The notes under the pieces are model-generated. The model ran no database searches. It was given only the letters and a program-made list of their open reading frames with translations, and was not told the origin of the DNA. A stretch of 64,000 nt of DNA from Begonia masoniana (Eukaryota; Streptophyta; Magnoliopsida; Cucurbitales; Begoniaceae): NCBI GenBank assembly GCA_022432975.1, contig CM039505.1, forward strand, positions 19,271,716 to 19,335,715, written 5' to 3'. Positions 46,646 to 58,039 of this stretch are shown piece after piece (position 1 is the stretch's first letter; each line of letters begins with the position of its first letter). A program made the translations under genes and the position numbers.

Positions 46646-47867
46646 TGATATAGCCCTAACCTGCAAGAAAACGTTTAGAGCTTAGAGGGGATCGTTAGCT
46701 CATCGGATTGGCAAGAAATGGCTGAGAAGAACACAAATTGCAAGATGAACTTGAATGACCAAATGTGCTTAGATGAAAACGAAACTTTATATGATGTTAG
46801 TGTTGTGAGTGAGGTGTGTGATAGTGGAAGGCGTGGTCCTGATTCATTGAGGTGGAAAAGATATGCAAAACTTCAAGAAATCGGCCAATAGGTAATATTT
46901 TGAAGCCTTTGGCAATAGTTGCTTCCAAGGAAGACAACTCGACTCTTGAACACGGTTTGGGGCCACTTCTTGCTGTTTTCCACTCCCAAGGAGATGGAGA
47001 AGAAGATGGCTATATAACCCTTGCAAGCTACCAAGCAAGAAGGGAGTGGTGGGGGCGCAACCCCTCGGTTTTGTGCAAACCGAGCAAACCTTGTTGGTTT
47101 CTTCAAACTCCTTCAACCATGGAAGGGAAATCCGTGCATGCTCCTTAAAATCAGTCCAAAAAACTTACAATCACCAATTACCATGCTTTTATAGACCTAT
47201 GGATGGCTTGGATGTGATTCAAAAAGTGGTCTTCAAAATGGTGTAACCGTTGGATCTTGAAGATAGCTTGGATGGCCGAGATGAGTTTGGTTTTCTTGAT
47301 CCAATGGTTGTGTGATAACCATGTCATCAATCCTTGGCCTTGTGTTGATTGGAGAACCTCTAAGAATCCCTCAAGTGGCAGCCCATGGTTTGGATAAAGG
47401 GTAGTGGTCCCCTCCACTCAAGGTTGGGCCAAAATGGATATCTTTTCCTTAAGGCCTATTCCTCCTCTTCCATGCACTCCATGCACTTGCTTTGAACCAC
47501 TTCCATTCCATCATCTAACTTATCATTCATCTAACCCTAAATGCCTAATATGCATGCTTATAATAAAGTTTAACAAGAAGGCCAATGTTTGCCTCAAAAT
47601 AAGTTTGAAATAAAATGTTACAATTAAGGCTCGGGATGACAAATTCCCATGTGAGCAAATTGGTCTCCTTGCTTGAATTTCCAAGTGATTAAGTGTGTTA
47701 GTTGGTCCACATCCTTAGCTTTGGATTCCCACTTCAAGTCTCCCAAGGTGTTCTCCAAACCTCCACACAATCCATTACCTGCAAAAGAGACAAGAGTGTA
47801 AGTGCATAAATTAGATAAATTATGACCTTGGGTTTGAGACCGTGTAATGGGCCTATGGGGCACATCA
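46646..47867 (-). repeat. 3' LTR of the CRM-like element
   Basis: 1222 bp, near-identical to the other LTR. The last part of the integrase frame lies inside it (47867 down to 47624). Confidence 0.92.
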
Positions 47868-48940
47868 TCCTCCCCAAGTTGTTGAGGATTTGACCTCAAA
47901 TCCTTTAGTTCGGGCCCCTCGGAGTTTTCTACATCACTTTTATAGGGTGATAGGTCCATGACGTTGAAAGTGGCTGATACTCCATAGTCACCCGGCAACT
48001 CAATCTTATAAGCGTTGTTATTTATTCGCTCCAACACCTTGAATGGTCCATCCGCTCTCGGGAGTAGCTTAGATTTCCTTTTGTTGGGGAATCTCTCTTT
48101 GCGTAAGTGCAACCAAACCAAATCTCCTTCTCTAAAGACAACTTCTTTTCGACCTTTGTTTACTCGCTTAGCCACGCTCGCATTTCTCTTTTCGATGGCT
48201 CGACGCACACTTTCGTGTAATTTCTTGATCTGTTCAGCCTTGCTCACTCCTGATGGATTGGCCAGTTCATTAAATGGTAAGGGAACAAGGTCCAACGGTG
48301 TACATGGATTAAATCCATAGGCAACCTCAAAGGGCGTTTGCTCAGTAGTGGAATGAAGGGTGAGATTGTAAGCAAATTCTAATCCGGGGAGGACTACGTC
48401 CCAACTGGATAGTTTCTTACCTACAATAGATCGTAAGAGGGTGCCTAAGGTCCTATTAACAACTTCCGTTTGTCCATCAGTTTGGGGATGGAAAGATGTG
48501 CTAAAACACAACTTAGTCCCCAACTTATTCCACAACGTCTTCCAGAAGGAGCTCAAAAACTTAGTGTCCCGGTCCGACACTATGGAATGTGGTATCCCGT
48601 GTAGGCGAACAATCTCTCCAAAAAATAATTCTGCTATTGCAAAGGCGTCATCGGTTTTTGCACAAGGAATGAAATGTGCCATCTTTGAGAAACGATCTAC
48701 AACTACCATGATCGAATCCTTATTACGAGCAGTTCGTGGTAATCCCAACACAAAATCTATACTAACGTCAATCCAAGGGTGCGAGGGAATGGGTAAAGGC
48801 ATATACAAGCCATGTGGTAGAACCTTACTTTTGGCTTTTTTGCAAATGATGCATGCTTCCACTAAGCGATGCACATCTCTCTTCATATGTGGCCAATAGA
48901 AATGTTCCTTAAGCATTTCAAGGGTCATTTTTTTCCCCAA
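47624..48940 (-). pseudogene. CRM-like integrase, reading into the 3' LTR
   Basis: 438 codons open. Zinc finger HFYWPHMKRDVHRLVEACIIC, core PWIDVSIDFVLGLPRT (first Asp), FIPCAKTDDAF, IVSDRDTKFLSSFW (second Asp) and FHPQTDGQTEVVNRTLGTLL (Glu). The C-terminal part has GDLVWLHLRKERFPNKRKSK, DGPFKVLERINNNAYKIELP and TFNVMDLSPYKSDVENSEGP. The frame passes through the polypurine tract (codons for QLGEDD) into the LTR, where about 81 further residues (PHRPITRSQTQGHNLSN onward) are coded. This tail holds the place of the CR motif of CRM integrases, thought to aid centromere targeting. Broken only by the upstream lesions. Confidence 0.93.
47868..47880 (-). other. Polypurine tract of the CRM-like element
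   Basis: Minus strand CTTGGGGAGGA sits directly before the LTR start TGATGTGCC and is also coding sequence of the integrase frame. Confidence 0.75.
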
Positions 48941-49349
48941 AATGACTTGCTAATCCTCCACAATGGGCTTCTTTAACAATATATCGTCTTAAACTTCCGT
49001 GGGGAACGCACAATTTTCCTGCTTTCAATAAATAGTCATCCATAAGCCGGTAATCTCCTTCGGCCTTTTCCTTGCACTTGGCGTAAATAAAACCAAAGTC
49101 GGGGTCAGATTCATAGTTATGCTTAATCCATTCAAATCCAAAAAATCTAGTCCCCAATTCGGTAAGAAGAATGCGCTTCCTCGAAAGGGCATCGGCGACT
49201 ACATTGTTCTCGCCCTTAAGATATTTCAATGTGTATGGGAATCTTTCCAAAAATTCTACGCATTTCGCATGCCGCTTGTTCAACTTATGCTGACTCTTAA
49301 TGTGTCGTAAAGCTTGATGGTCAGTATTTATTACAAATTCTTTCGACAA
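48918..49349 (-). pseudogene. CRM-like RNase H end and integrase zinc finger
   Basis: Starts [40 protein letters not shown] and [11 protein letters not shown] (RNase H end), then the integrase N-terminal zinc finger start [16 protein letters not shown] small shift at about 48925-48940 separates it from the next frame. Confidence 0.9.
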
Positions 49350-49361
49350 GAGGTAATGCTG

Positions 49362-50183
49362 CTAGTGCTCTAATGCTCGTATAACGGCGTAGAATTCCTT
49401 ATCATAGGTGGAATAGTTCAGCACAGCTCCTTTCATCTTTTCGCTAAAGAATGCGATGGGTCGGTGGTCTTGCATGAGTACTGCTCCAATGCCAGCTCCT
49501 GATGCATCACTTTTAACTTCAAAAACTTTGTTGAAGTCAGGAAGAGCAAGTACGGGAGAATGACATAAACTTTGCTTGATAAGTTCAAAGCTCTTTTGGC
49601 AAGAAGGGGTCCAAGTAAACTCTTTCCCTTTCTTGGTGCAATCCGTAAGTGGGGCAGCTATTGAACTAAAATCTTTGATAAACCTCCGATAAAATGAGGC
49701 TAATCCATGGAAGCTACGTACTTCAGTTATGGAGTTTGGTATGGGCCAATCCTTAATGGCCTTGATCTTATCCACGTCAGCTTCCATTCCATCTTTGGAA
49801 ATCACAAATCCCAGAAAATAGACCTTTTCTTGCGCAAAGGAACACTTGCTCAAGTTTCCAAACAACTTGGCTTTCCTTAGGGTTTGGAAGAGGGTACTCA
49901 AGTGGTTAAGATGTTGAGGAAGGTCAATACTGTACACCAAAATATCATCGAAGTAAACCACAATGAATTTACCAAGATATTCCTTAAGCACATGGTGCAT
50001 GAGTCTCATAAATGTGCTCGGGGCATTAGAAAGACCAAAGGGCATCACCATCCATTCAAACAGCCCATACTTCGTCTTGAAGGCTGTCTTCCACTCATCA
50101 CCTTCCTTCATACGTATCTGGTGATAACCACTCTTGAGGTCCACTTTAGAAAAGATCGAAGCTCCACTGAGCTCATCTAACAT
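49362..50183 (-). pseudogene. CRM-like reverse transcriptase and RNase H part
   Basis: Continues the RT frame past the stop: [40 protein letters not shown], the catalytic [11 protein letters not shown], then [20 protein letters not shown] and [14 protein letters not shown]. RNase H begins [20 protein letters not shown]. It ends at TAG in place of Trp (E-H-stop-Q-H-Y-L-L). Confidence 0.92.
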
Positions 50184-50207
50184 GTCCTCGAGCCTAGGAA
50201 TAGGGAA

Positions 50208-51809
50208 TCAGTATTTGACAGTGATTTGGTTCACGGCTCGGCTATCGACACACATCCTCATGGTGCCGTCTTTCTTAGGGACTAAAAGAGAAGGAACTGC
50301 ACAAGGGCTCATGGATTCTCTTATATATCCCTTGTCCAATAGTTCTTGTACTTGGTCTTGCAGTTTCTTCGTCTCCTCGGGGTTCATTCGGTAAGCTGGT
50401 CGATTTGGTAAAACAGCCCCGGGTTGGAGATCGATTTGATGTTCAATGCCACGAAGAGGTGGCAATCCTTTTGGGAGATCTTCAGGGAATACGTCTTGAA
50501 ACTTATGCAAAAGGTCCATAACTTGAAGGGGAATAACTCCTAACTCCATCACTCGATCACGGAAAAGTATCATGATCAAAGGGTCTCCCCTAAGTACCGA
50601 TGCTTCTAATTCAGTTTTAGTCATGAAGAGACTAGCTTTATTCTTCTCTTCTCTCTTGATAGCATCATCCTTAGCTATCTGCTCAGGGGTCATGGGTGCC
50701 AACTTAAGATTTTTGCCTTCAAACTTTAGTGAATAACAGTTGGAATACCCATCATGGTTCACTCTTCGATCAAATTGCCAGGGGCGGCCTAAGAGTAAAT
50801 GGCTTTCGCTCATAGGTACTACATCGCAGAGGACCGAATCTTTATATTTACCTAAAGCAAACTCAATCCTCACTTGCTTTGTAACTTTGACGTCGTCTCT
50901 ATCATCCAACCACTTAAGCTTGTACGGGTGGGGGTGGCTGCTAGTATTGAGTTCTAACTTGGTCACCAAATCCTTGGAGGCTACGTTCGCACAACTTCCT
51001 CCATCAATGATTAACGAACAAAGCTTATCCTTGATGAGACATTTACTATGAAAAATGTTCTCACGCTGACAATCCTCTCCAGAATTCTTTGTTATGAGAA
51101 CTCGTCTTCTCACCATAAGTAAAGGTCCGTCTTGTGCGTGAATAACTTCTTCCTCAGATTCATTCTCGTCCTCATCTCCTTCAACTTCTACCACTTCCTC
51201 TTGGAGCTCATCCTCACTTACAAGTTCACCAGTGTCCTCCTCAATAATCATAACACGTCGGTTCGGACATTGGGCCATGAAATGCCCTAGGCCTTGACAC
51301 TTGTAGCACTTGAGGTCACGTGCTCTTTGTCCAATGGGGTTATCTCTCGTGGTCTTGGCTTCAGGGCCTTTGGGAATTATAGGTTTATTACTTGAATCCT
51401 TGGGTGGCCATTGTCTTTGGAAAGGCTTTTTCCAGTCAGCCTTGGGTGAGGGCTTGTTGACTTCAAGGGGTTTGGGAGTGTACTTGGGAAATTGACTAGG
51501 CTTGTAGGATTGGGTGGCTTTTCTCTTTCTTTTAAGTTGTCGCTCAATTTTTAAGGCCAATTGAATCACCAAATCCATGCTCTCCAATGGGTGTAACTCT
51601 ACAGCATCAGCAATATCATAATTTAGTCCATGGATAAACCTAGCTATGGCTTGGTCATCAGGCTCTTCTAGTTCTCCTCGAATTTTTAGAGTTTCGAACT
51701 CCGTGAGGTACTCTTCAACGGATAGACTTCCTTGCTTGAGGCTATGTATCTTCATGATCAACTCTTGCTTATAATGACTAGGTATGAACCTCTTAGACAT
51801 AACAATCAA
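50208..51809 (-). pseudogene. CRM-like gag C-terminus, protease and RT start
   Basis: Gag core KRFIPSHYKQELIMKIHSL and SLSVEEYLTEFETL. Zinc knuckle CYKCQGLGHFMAQC (CX2CX4HX4C) at about residues 167-180. An acidic linker, protease active site SLIIDGGSCANVAS (DGG form), then LPPLRGIEHQIDLQPGA, NRPAYRMNPEETKKL and LLVPKKDGTMRMCVDSRAVN of RT. The frame ends at TGA where Arg (CGA) would fit before FPIPRLEDM. Open for 533 codons, so the decay is recent. Confidence 0.92.
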
Positions 51810-52377
51810 ATATCCTTTCCACCTTTTCTAACCATTCGATAAAGGTTGTTCCATCACAAGTTCCATTAAAGGATGGGATTTGTAATTTTATGTTTCGAAG
51901 GTCATCTTGGTCTCGTCGTCGATCTCTCCTAAACTCATCATGGTGTCTAGGGTTAGGGGGTCGGAAATTTTCCTCCTCGTCTAAGGTCCACTCATCGTCC
52001 TCATCATGGTCAAAATTAGGGCGTCTACCACTTCGGTAATCTACCTCGTCATCACCACCTAAAGGTTCTTGGTCTCTAAATCGAGTCCTAAGGTTGTCAT
52101 TTCTTCTCCTAGGTGTGGTGTCATGGGAGGATTCTCCATGATAGCTTGGTCTACGACCATTCATCACTTGTTCAAATTTTAAGTTCATTTCATAGAGTTG
52201 TTTACTTAAGGCTCCAACAATTCCACTTAGTCCATTAAGTTGTCCTTGCATGCTAGACTCTCCCTCTTGTTGGGTATGAGTCTCTTCTTGGGGAATGTCT
52301 TTGCCACTAGTGGGTATGTTTGGATCTTGGGCCATATCTTGGGTTGGGCCTATGTGAATTCCACTTCTAGTCTTCAT
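51793..52377 (-). pseudogene. CRM-like gag, N-terminal part
   Basis: Opens MKTRSGIHIGPTQDMAQDPN; a charged Arg/Asp-rich stretch follows (RRRNDNLRTRF, DEDDEWTLDEEENF), then LRNIKLQIPSFNGTCDG and FIEWLEKVERIFDCY. The usual next segment of gypsy gag (VKLVA..L...A..WW) is missing; the sequence drops straight into KRFIPSHYKQELIMKIHSL in another frame. A deletion of roughly 130 bp near 51800 is the simplest reading. Confidence 0.85.
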
Positions 52378-53903
52378 TACTAAGTATTAGGAAAATTTTA
52401 GTTTTGTTGAACCATAGTTCCTAGGAGATTAGGAAAAATTGTCCTCACTAAAGTATTCACCTAAGCTTTCAATTAAGTTCACTTCTCTTTTTTTTTTTTT
52501 TGAATAATAGGGCCAAAAATAAAATAACTACTAAGGAGTAAAAGGAAAGGGATTTATTCCTTTACACTCTAGGGGACATGCAAATTAAGTTAATTAAGAA
52601 AAGTAAAAATCACAACTCAATTTGGTTCTCGGTTTAGGTAATTTTCATGCAAGATTTTGAGACTTAAGCCAAATTTCATGCTTTGGTTTTCATTCAAGTA
52701 TTAAACAATATTTTAGCAACAAACCACTAATTTGAAAGGTAATATTCAGCATAAATTCGTGGTCAACATTCATTTTCAGCAAAGTGCATTGTGGTCCCAA
52801 CAATCAACATCAACCTTACCAAATTTGTGCACACACAAAACTGTTTTTTCAAAAGTGTGTCTTGTTTTTGCCAAAAACAGCATATAATTTGAATTTTAAT
52901 GCCAAACACTCCACAATGAGCACATGCTTTAGCTGAAGGGTAAGTTAACTCAAGCCTATATGATTTATATGCTCGGACTTATACAGAAAAATAGGTTACA
53001 AAACACGAAAATAAAACAATAATCGGTAGTCACTAGAATAAATTTTGATGCATTTTAGGCCTCGGTTTTGTGACAAGTCCATAACCAATTTGCATACATC
53101 TTTTACCAAACTTTTTACTCATACTTAGCAAGGAATAACAGCAGCATTTAATAAAAGAAATTTTGATTTAGCTCAATGCAAAGTTGAATTTAAGTGTCAT
53201 GCTAATCGGCTAACAATACTACAACAAACCACTTTTGTGCTTACTTTTACTCTCGATTTTAGCAAGCTTAATTCCCTAAATTTTCATGCCATCTTGAACA
53301 GATCAAATATCAATAAGTTAACATTCATTAGCAAGAGAATAATGTAAATAAAGCATACTCAAAAAGCAATACAAATAGAGGCCAAACTTTGGACAAATCG
53401 GGTGTTCAACTAGTTCATCAATCGGTCATGTCCATTAGCTACAAAATAAGCACCAATCATGAGCAACCAACTCAAACAGCAAACCAATATCAATATTCAG
53501 AGTTTATACTTTAAAACTTATGAAAGGAACATGCTCTTTTGATGGCTGGAAAATGGATAAAACAGCACAACAAGTGGCAATACAAAAAGGGAAATAAAAA
53601 CAGCAAGTACTAGAAGTAGTTAGCAATTGTTTAACCAAAAGTGGAAGCTATTTGCAGCACGAAAATGGTGAAGAAAATAAGCTAGAAACCCATGCTCAAG
53701 TCTGTTAACTTCGATTAAAAGAAGATAGGGGTGGTATTTAGTGAAAACAAAGCAAAAAAAAAAAAACAAGAAAACAAAACACACATACAAAACCGCAAAA
53801 GATGAATCAAGTAACCCGGTTTTGTGCAATCGGTTTTGGACAACCAAATGGGTTTGGGGAACCAAACCAACTTGGTTTCCAGCACCCTAAAGGAGCTAGC
53901 CAC
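52378..53903 (-). other. Untranslated leader of the CRM-like element
   Basis: About 1.5 kb between primer site and gag start with no long frame, AT-rich, with homopolymer runs (T at 52489-52500, A at 53754-53766). A long untranslated leader is usual for chromoviruses. Confidence 0.7.
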
Positions 53904-53915
53904 GCTCTGATACCA
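53904..53915 (-). other. Primer binding site of the CRM-like element
   Basis: Minus strand TGGTATCAGAGC, two bases from the 5' LTR. Confidence 0.88.
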
Positions 53916-53917
53916 CT

Positions 53918-55529
53918 TGATATAGCCCTAACCTGCAAGAAAACGTTTAGAGCTTAGAGGGGATCGTTAGCTCCTCGGATTGGCAAGAAATGGCCGAGAA
54001 GAACACAAATTGCAAGATGAACTTGAATGACCAAATGTGCTTAGATGAAAACGAAACTTTATATGATGTTAGTGGAGTGAGTGAGGTGTGTGATAGTGGA
54101 AGGCGTGGTCCTGATTCATTGTGTGATGACCCAGATGTGTAAGTATGTGTACGATGACTGCACGAACCGGAACCCGGATGGCGGTACGTCCGCGCGGGCA
54201 AACTGGAAGGTGACGGGTCGTAAAAAGAGGGTCGTCACAATCCCACATCGCTTGGGGAAGTATGTGGAAATGAAACATATGTAAAGAGACCCTCCCAACA
54301 TAGCAAGACGCGTTTTGGAGTACAATTGGCAACGGATCCCATAAGAACTCCGAAGTTAAAAGTGCTTCGGCGAGAGTAATTCCAGGTTGGGTGACCTTCC
54401 GGGAAGTTCTCGCCAAACAAAGCCGTGAGGGGAGGATATTGGGCTGGGCCCAATCCCCAGAGCGGACAATATCTTGCTGGAATAAGGGGTCGTTACACAT
54501 TGAGGTGGAAAAGATATGCAAAACTTCAAGAAATCGGCCAATAGGTAATATTTTGAAGCCTTTGGCAATAGTTGCTTCCAAGGAAGACAACTCGACTCTT
54601 GAACACGGTTTGGGGCCACTTCTTGCTGTTTTCCACTCCCAAGGAGATGGAGAAGAAGATGGCTATATAACCCTTGCAAGCTACCAAGCAAGAAGGGAGT
54701 GGTGGGGGCGCAACCCCTCGGTTTTGTGCAAACCGAGCAAACCTTGTTGGTTTCTTCAAACTCCTTCAACCATGGAAGGGAAATCCGTGCATGCTCCTTA
54801 AAATCAGTCCAAAAAACTTACAATCACCAATTACCATGCTTTTATAGACCTATGGATGGCTTGGATGTGATTCAAAAAGTGGTCTTCAAAATGGTGTAAC
54901 CGTTGGATCTTGAAGATAGCTTGGATGGCCGAGATGAGTTTGGTTTTCTTGATCCAATGGTTGTGTGATAACCATGTCATCAATTCTTGGCCTTGTGTTG
55001 ATTGGAGAACCTCTAAGAATCCCTCAAGTGGCAGCCCATTGTTTGGATAAAGGGTAGTGGTCCCCTCCACTCAAGGTTGGGCCAAAATGGATATCTTTTC
55101 CTTAAGGCCCATTCCTCCTCTTCCATGCACTCCATGCACTCCATGCACTTGCTTTGAACCACTTCCATTCCATCATCTAACTTATCATTCATCTAACCCT
55201 AAATGCCTAATATGCATGCTTATAATAAAGTTTAACAAGAAGGCTAATGTTTGCCTCAAAATAAGTTTGAAATAAAAGGTTACAATTAAGGCTCGGGAAG
55301 ACAAATTCCCATGTGAGCAAATTGGTCTCCTTGCTTGAATTTCCAAGTGATTAAGTGTGTTGGTTGGTCCACATCCGTAGCTTTGGATTCCCACTTCAAG
55401 TCTCCCAAGGTGTTCTCCAAGCCTTCACACAATCCATTACCTGCAAAAGAGACAAGAGTGTAAGTGTATAAATTAGATAAATTATGACCTTGGGTTTGAG
55501 ACCGTGTAATGGGCCTATGGGGCACATCA
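53918..55529 (-). repeat. 5' LTR of the CRM-like element (holds Cassandra)
   Basis: 1612 bp; without the nested 376-bp insertion and its duplicated CATTG it equals the other LTR apart from a 9-bp tandem unit (CCATGCACT, three copies versus two) and a few substitutions. Minus ends TGATGTGCCCC and TATATCA. Confidence 0.92.
54122..54497 (+). mobile_element. Cassandra TRIM solo LTR with 5S-rRNA-like segment
   Basis: TGTGATGACCC ... GGGGTCGTTACA, 376 bp, flanked by CATTG at 54117-54121 and 54498-54502. Positions 54332-54416 resemble plant 5S rRNA in order: GGATCCCATAAGAACTCCGA, AAGTTAAAAGTGCTTCGG (A-box region, 54352-54369), CGAGAGTAATTCCAGGTTGG and GGTGACCTTCCGGGAAGT (C-box region). A 5S-like domain with pol III promoter in the LTR is the defining trait of Cassandra elements. 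Only one LTR is present. Nested in the young CRM-like LTR, so a recent insertion. Confidence 0.93.
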
Positions 55530-56713
55530 ACAGGTCATTCTTCATTCTAATAATCATCTTCAACTTAGGAATTTAGTTCGACAATCCCAAAATCCATCAT
55601 AATCAGAAAATTTCATCCTACTTAAGGCATCAATAATCATTATTCTTACTAACAACTTAGGAGCAGAAACCACGGGTCATACTCGCCTTTCCAGCCATAA
55701 TTTGTCACCCTGAGCACCATTAGCAACCTAGTCCTAGACATCTTCTTTGGGTTTGAAATCCTCACCTGATAATTCGTCACCTACATCAGAAGGTTTAAAC
55801 TATAAGCCTAATGCTTAGTAAGGAGTGCAATACTAACATGTATGTATGAATGCACAGTTGTAAAGAACACATTTTCATAATCATTTCTCGTCACATTCTT
55901 GTTCATATTCTTGATCATCGTTTACATCATGTGGATTAAGGGAGGATTTGTTCCGGAAGGGGGGTTGACAGTGAAAGTGTAAATAATCCCTTGCGGGACG
56001 TATTCATGGTCCTCTTTTTTGGACAGTGACATATGCCAAACTGCCCCCAACCCTCTCTTAATCCTTGTTACATAAGTTTCATGTTCATATCTTGATCGTG
56101 AAGGAAAAAATGCACTTAAAACATTTTCATATGCTTGAAAAAGAAATAATCATGAAGCATGAGTATGAGTACCCTTATTTCATCGGACAAAAGGACAGAT
56201 CAATCATTCAACAATAAATCATGTTACTAACTCACATATCATAACCAAATAGACAATAACACAAACAGCTTTCGGACATCATAATCAACTTTAACTTAGT
56301 ACCCTTGTGATGTAGGACCATAATGGCCGGGAATCCGACTCACTCACTTTCCTGGTTTCCTTAGCAAACTTGAACACTTCTCTTCAGACTTCTTCACCTA
56401 AAAACAATTCACATTACAGTGTTAAACAAACTCCTAAAAGTTCTGACCAAAAGTCATCATAGAATCTAAAGCATATATTTCTAAATCTTCTTAGTCGAGT
56501 ATCTAGTGTGCGCAGATTAACTTATAGAACCTAAAAATAACCGGATTCAACCTAGTAACTAACCACAGATTACAAATGTCACTACTATTACTCGGCCAAT
56601 GATGAATCCGAAACTACGAGTCTTAGCTGAAAACAGAGTTCTAAGTAACTAACCAGCAACTACATTGTCTAAGTCTTACCTAGAGCGTGGATTGTCGATG
56701 GAGGAGTAGCTGG

Positions 56714-56754
<41 letters not shown>

Positions 56755-57015
56755 AGGGGACGAGCTCTGGAGGAAAGGAAATCGCCGAGAGGGGAATGTC
56801 GGCTACAGTGAGGTTTAATGAGGTTTAAGGATTTCCATTTCCTATTTATACTAGTTAAAATCCATCTTAATTACAATTTTCGCCACCCAACCTAGTTTCA
56901 CACCACTTGAAATTCGATAAATCAGACATTAATTTAAAGTAAAAGGTCGATAAAAGGTGACAGTTAAATCAGTTAAGAAAATCACTTGGCCGAAATTGTC
57001 GGGTGCTACACTTTC

Positions 57016-57866
57016 TGTGTCAAAAGAAGTAAATCGTCAAATAGAGAGGTATCCGATCGATCGCCTGGGGTAACTAATCGATCGGCGGAGTATATATGTC
57101 TTTCGAGTTTTCAAGTCTTCCAACTTTCTCAGTCGTTTATTTCTGTTGTTCATTCTGCTGACTATTTCGTCGCCCAAAGTTGTGGGCGATAACGTCGACT
57201 CCTGTCATCATGTTTTGTCGTCCAGACGCATTAGAATATTTTTCATAAATTTTCAGTTAAGTGTTATGGCCGAGGTCACTTCGACCGATTTCATCACCGA
57301 GGTCACTTCGACCGATTTCATCGCCGAGGTCACTTCGACAGATTTCATCATCGAGGTCACTTCGACCGATTTTGTTGTGGGTCATAGCTCTTCAAGTGCT
57401 GTGTCTTGTTGATCGAAAACCCTACTTTATTGTTTTAACATTGTCCATTCTGTTCTTTAAATAGTTGTCCAAAGTTATCGTCCAAAGATATGGGCGGTAA
57501 CGTCGTCCGAAGTTATCGTCCAAAGTCGTGGGCGATAACGTCGTCCAAATTATCCGTCTAAATCTGTTGTCTTTTATTTCTGTTGTCCATTTGCCTTTCA
57601 TCTCTGTCATCCATTTCAGTAAAAGTTAAACGTTGTCCACTTCTGTCTTCCTATTTTTCATCTATTTATGTAGTCCGATTTTAATTGTCTTCCAGTTTTA
57701 AATATGTCATCCGATTTATCATGCCTTTTAATATGTCTTCCAGTCTTCAAATCTAGAGAAGGTTTTCTCTGTCAAGGTTTTAAAAGTAAAAGTTCAAAAA
57801 AATAGTCCAAGTTTTAAATGTCCAGATTGAGGCTCGCTGGCCCCTATCGGATCGGGGGTCATCACA
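57016..57866 (+). repeat. Element B 5' LTR, segment 3 (LTR end)
   Basis: Matches 60711-60896 of the 3' LTR from TGTGTCAAAAGAAGTAAATC onward. Holds CCGATCGATCGCC and ATCGATCGGCGG (57052-57088), four copies of a 24-bp unit with GAGGTCACTTCGACCGATTT (57268-57372), and repeated GTCGTCCAAAGTTATCGTCC type sequence (57460-57560). Ends GGGGTCATCACA. Confidence 0.85.
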
Positions 57867-57870
57867 GTTA

Positions 57871-57882
57871 TGGTATCAGAGC
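57871..57882 (+). other. Primer binding site of element B
   Basis: TGGTATCAGAGC four bases after the LTR end. Confidence 0.88.
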
Positions 57883-58039
57883 TGCCAGGTTGTAAAAGCA
57901 GTTCTGGAGAACTGTCTGGTTACGCAACCCGCCAAGTGAAATTGCTCCACCAACTGTAAGTGTTTAAGTTCCCGTAAAAGTTTTTGTTTATTAAATTTGG
58001 TTAGCCTGTTTATAGGAACCTAAGAAAATAGTGAGAGGG

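Larger units (their letters stand above)
46646..55529 (-). mobile_element. CRM-like gypsy chromovirus, nearly complete
   Basis: Minus-strand element with LTRs at 46646-47867 and 53918-55529 (the latter contains a Cassandra solo LTR), flanked by ACATG (46641-46645) and ACAGG (55530-55534). Primer site on the minus strand at 53904-53915. Gag, protease, RT, RNase H and integrase in chromovirus order. LTRs are almost identical, so the insertion is young compared with its surroundings. RT wording (NRPAYRMNPEETKKLQ, GYIRESMSPCAVP) and an integrase frame running into the 3' LTR are CRM-group traits. Only about four lesions: gag deletion, two stops, one shift. Confidence 0.9.
43461..57010 (-). mobile_element. 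E-family gypsy solo LTR, split by F' and a CRM-like element
   Basis: Plus-strand ends TGTAACGACCCC and GGGTGCTACA, flanked by CTTTT (43456-43460) and CTTTC (57011-57015). Own sequence: 43461-44315, 46493-46645, 55535-57010, about 2.48 kb, close to the 2503 bp of the copy at 28593-31095. Minus orientation from a TATA-like stretch at about 56842-56850 and the CT leader. An AG microsatellite lies at 56716-56750. No internal region, so a solo LTR. Confidence 0.87.

Noticed and set aside
46852..47148. Plus-strand frame of about 98 codons, repeated near 54391-54801
   Set aside because: Lies in the CRM-like LTRs; the duplication is just the LTR pair, and there is no known domain.
47624..52377. Integrated pararetrovirus (caulimovirid)
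   Set aside because: Has LTRs, an integrase and gypsy gene order, which caulimovirids lack.
54332..54416. 5S rRNA gene
   Set aside because: Only part of the 5S sequence with several changes, inside TG...CA ends with a target duplication; it is a Cassandra LTR.
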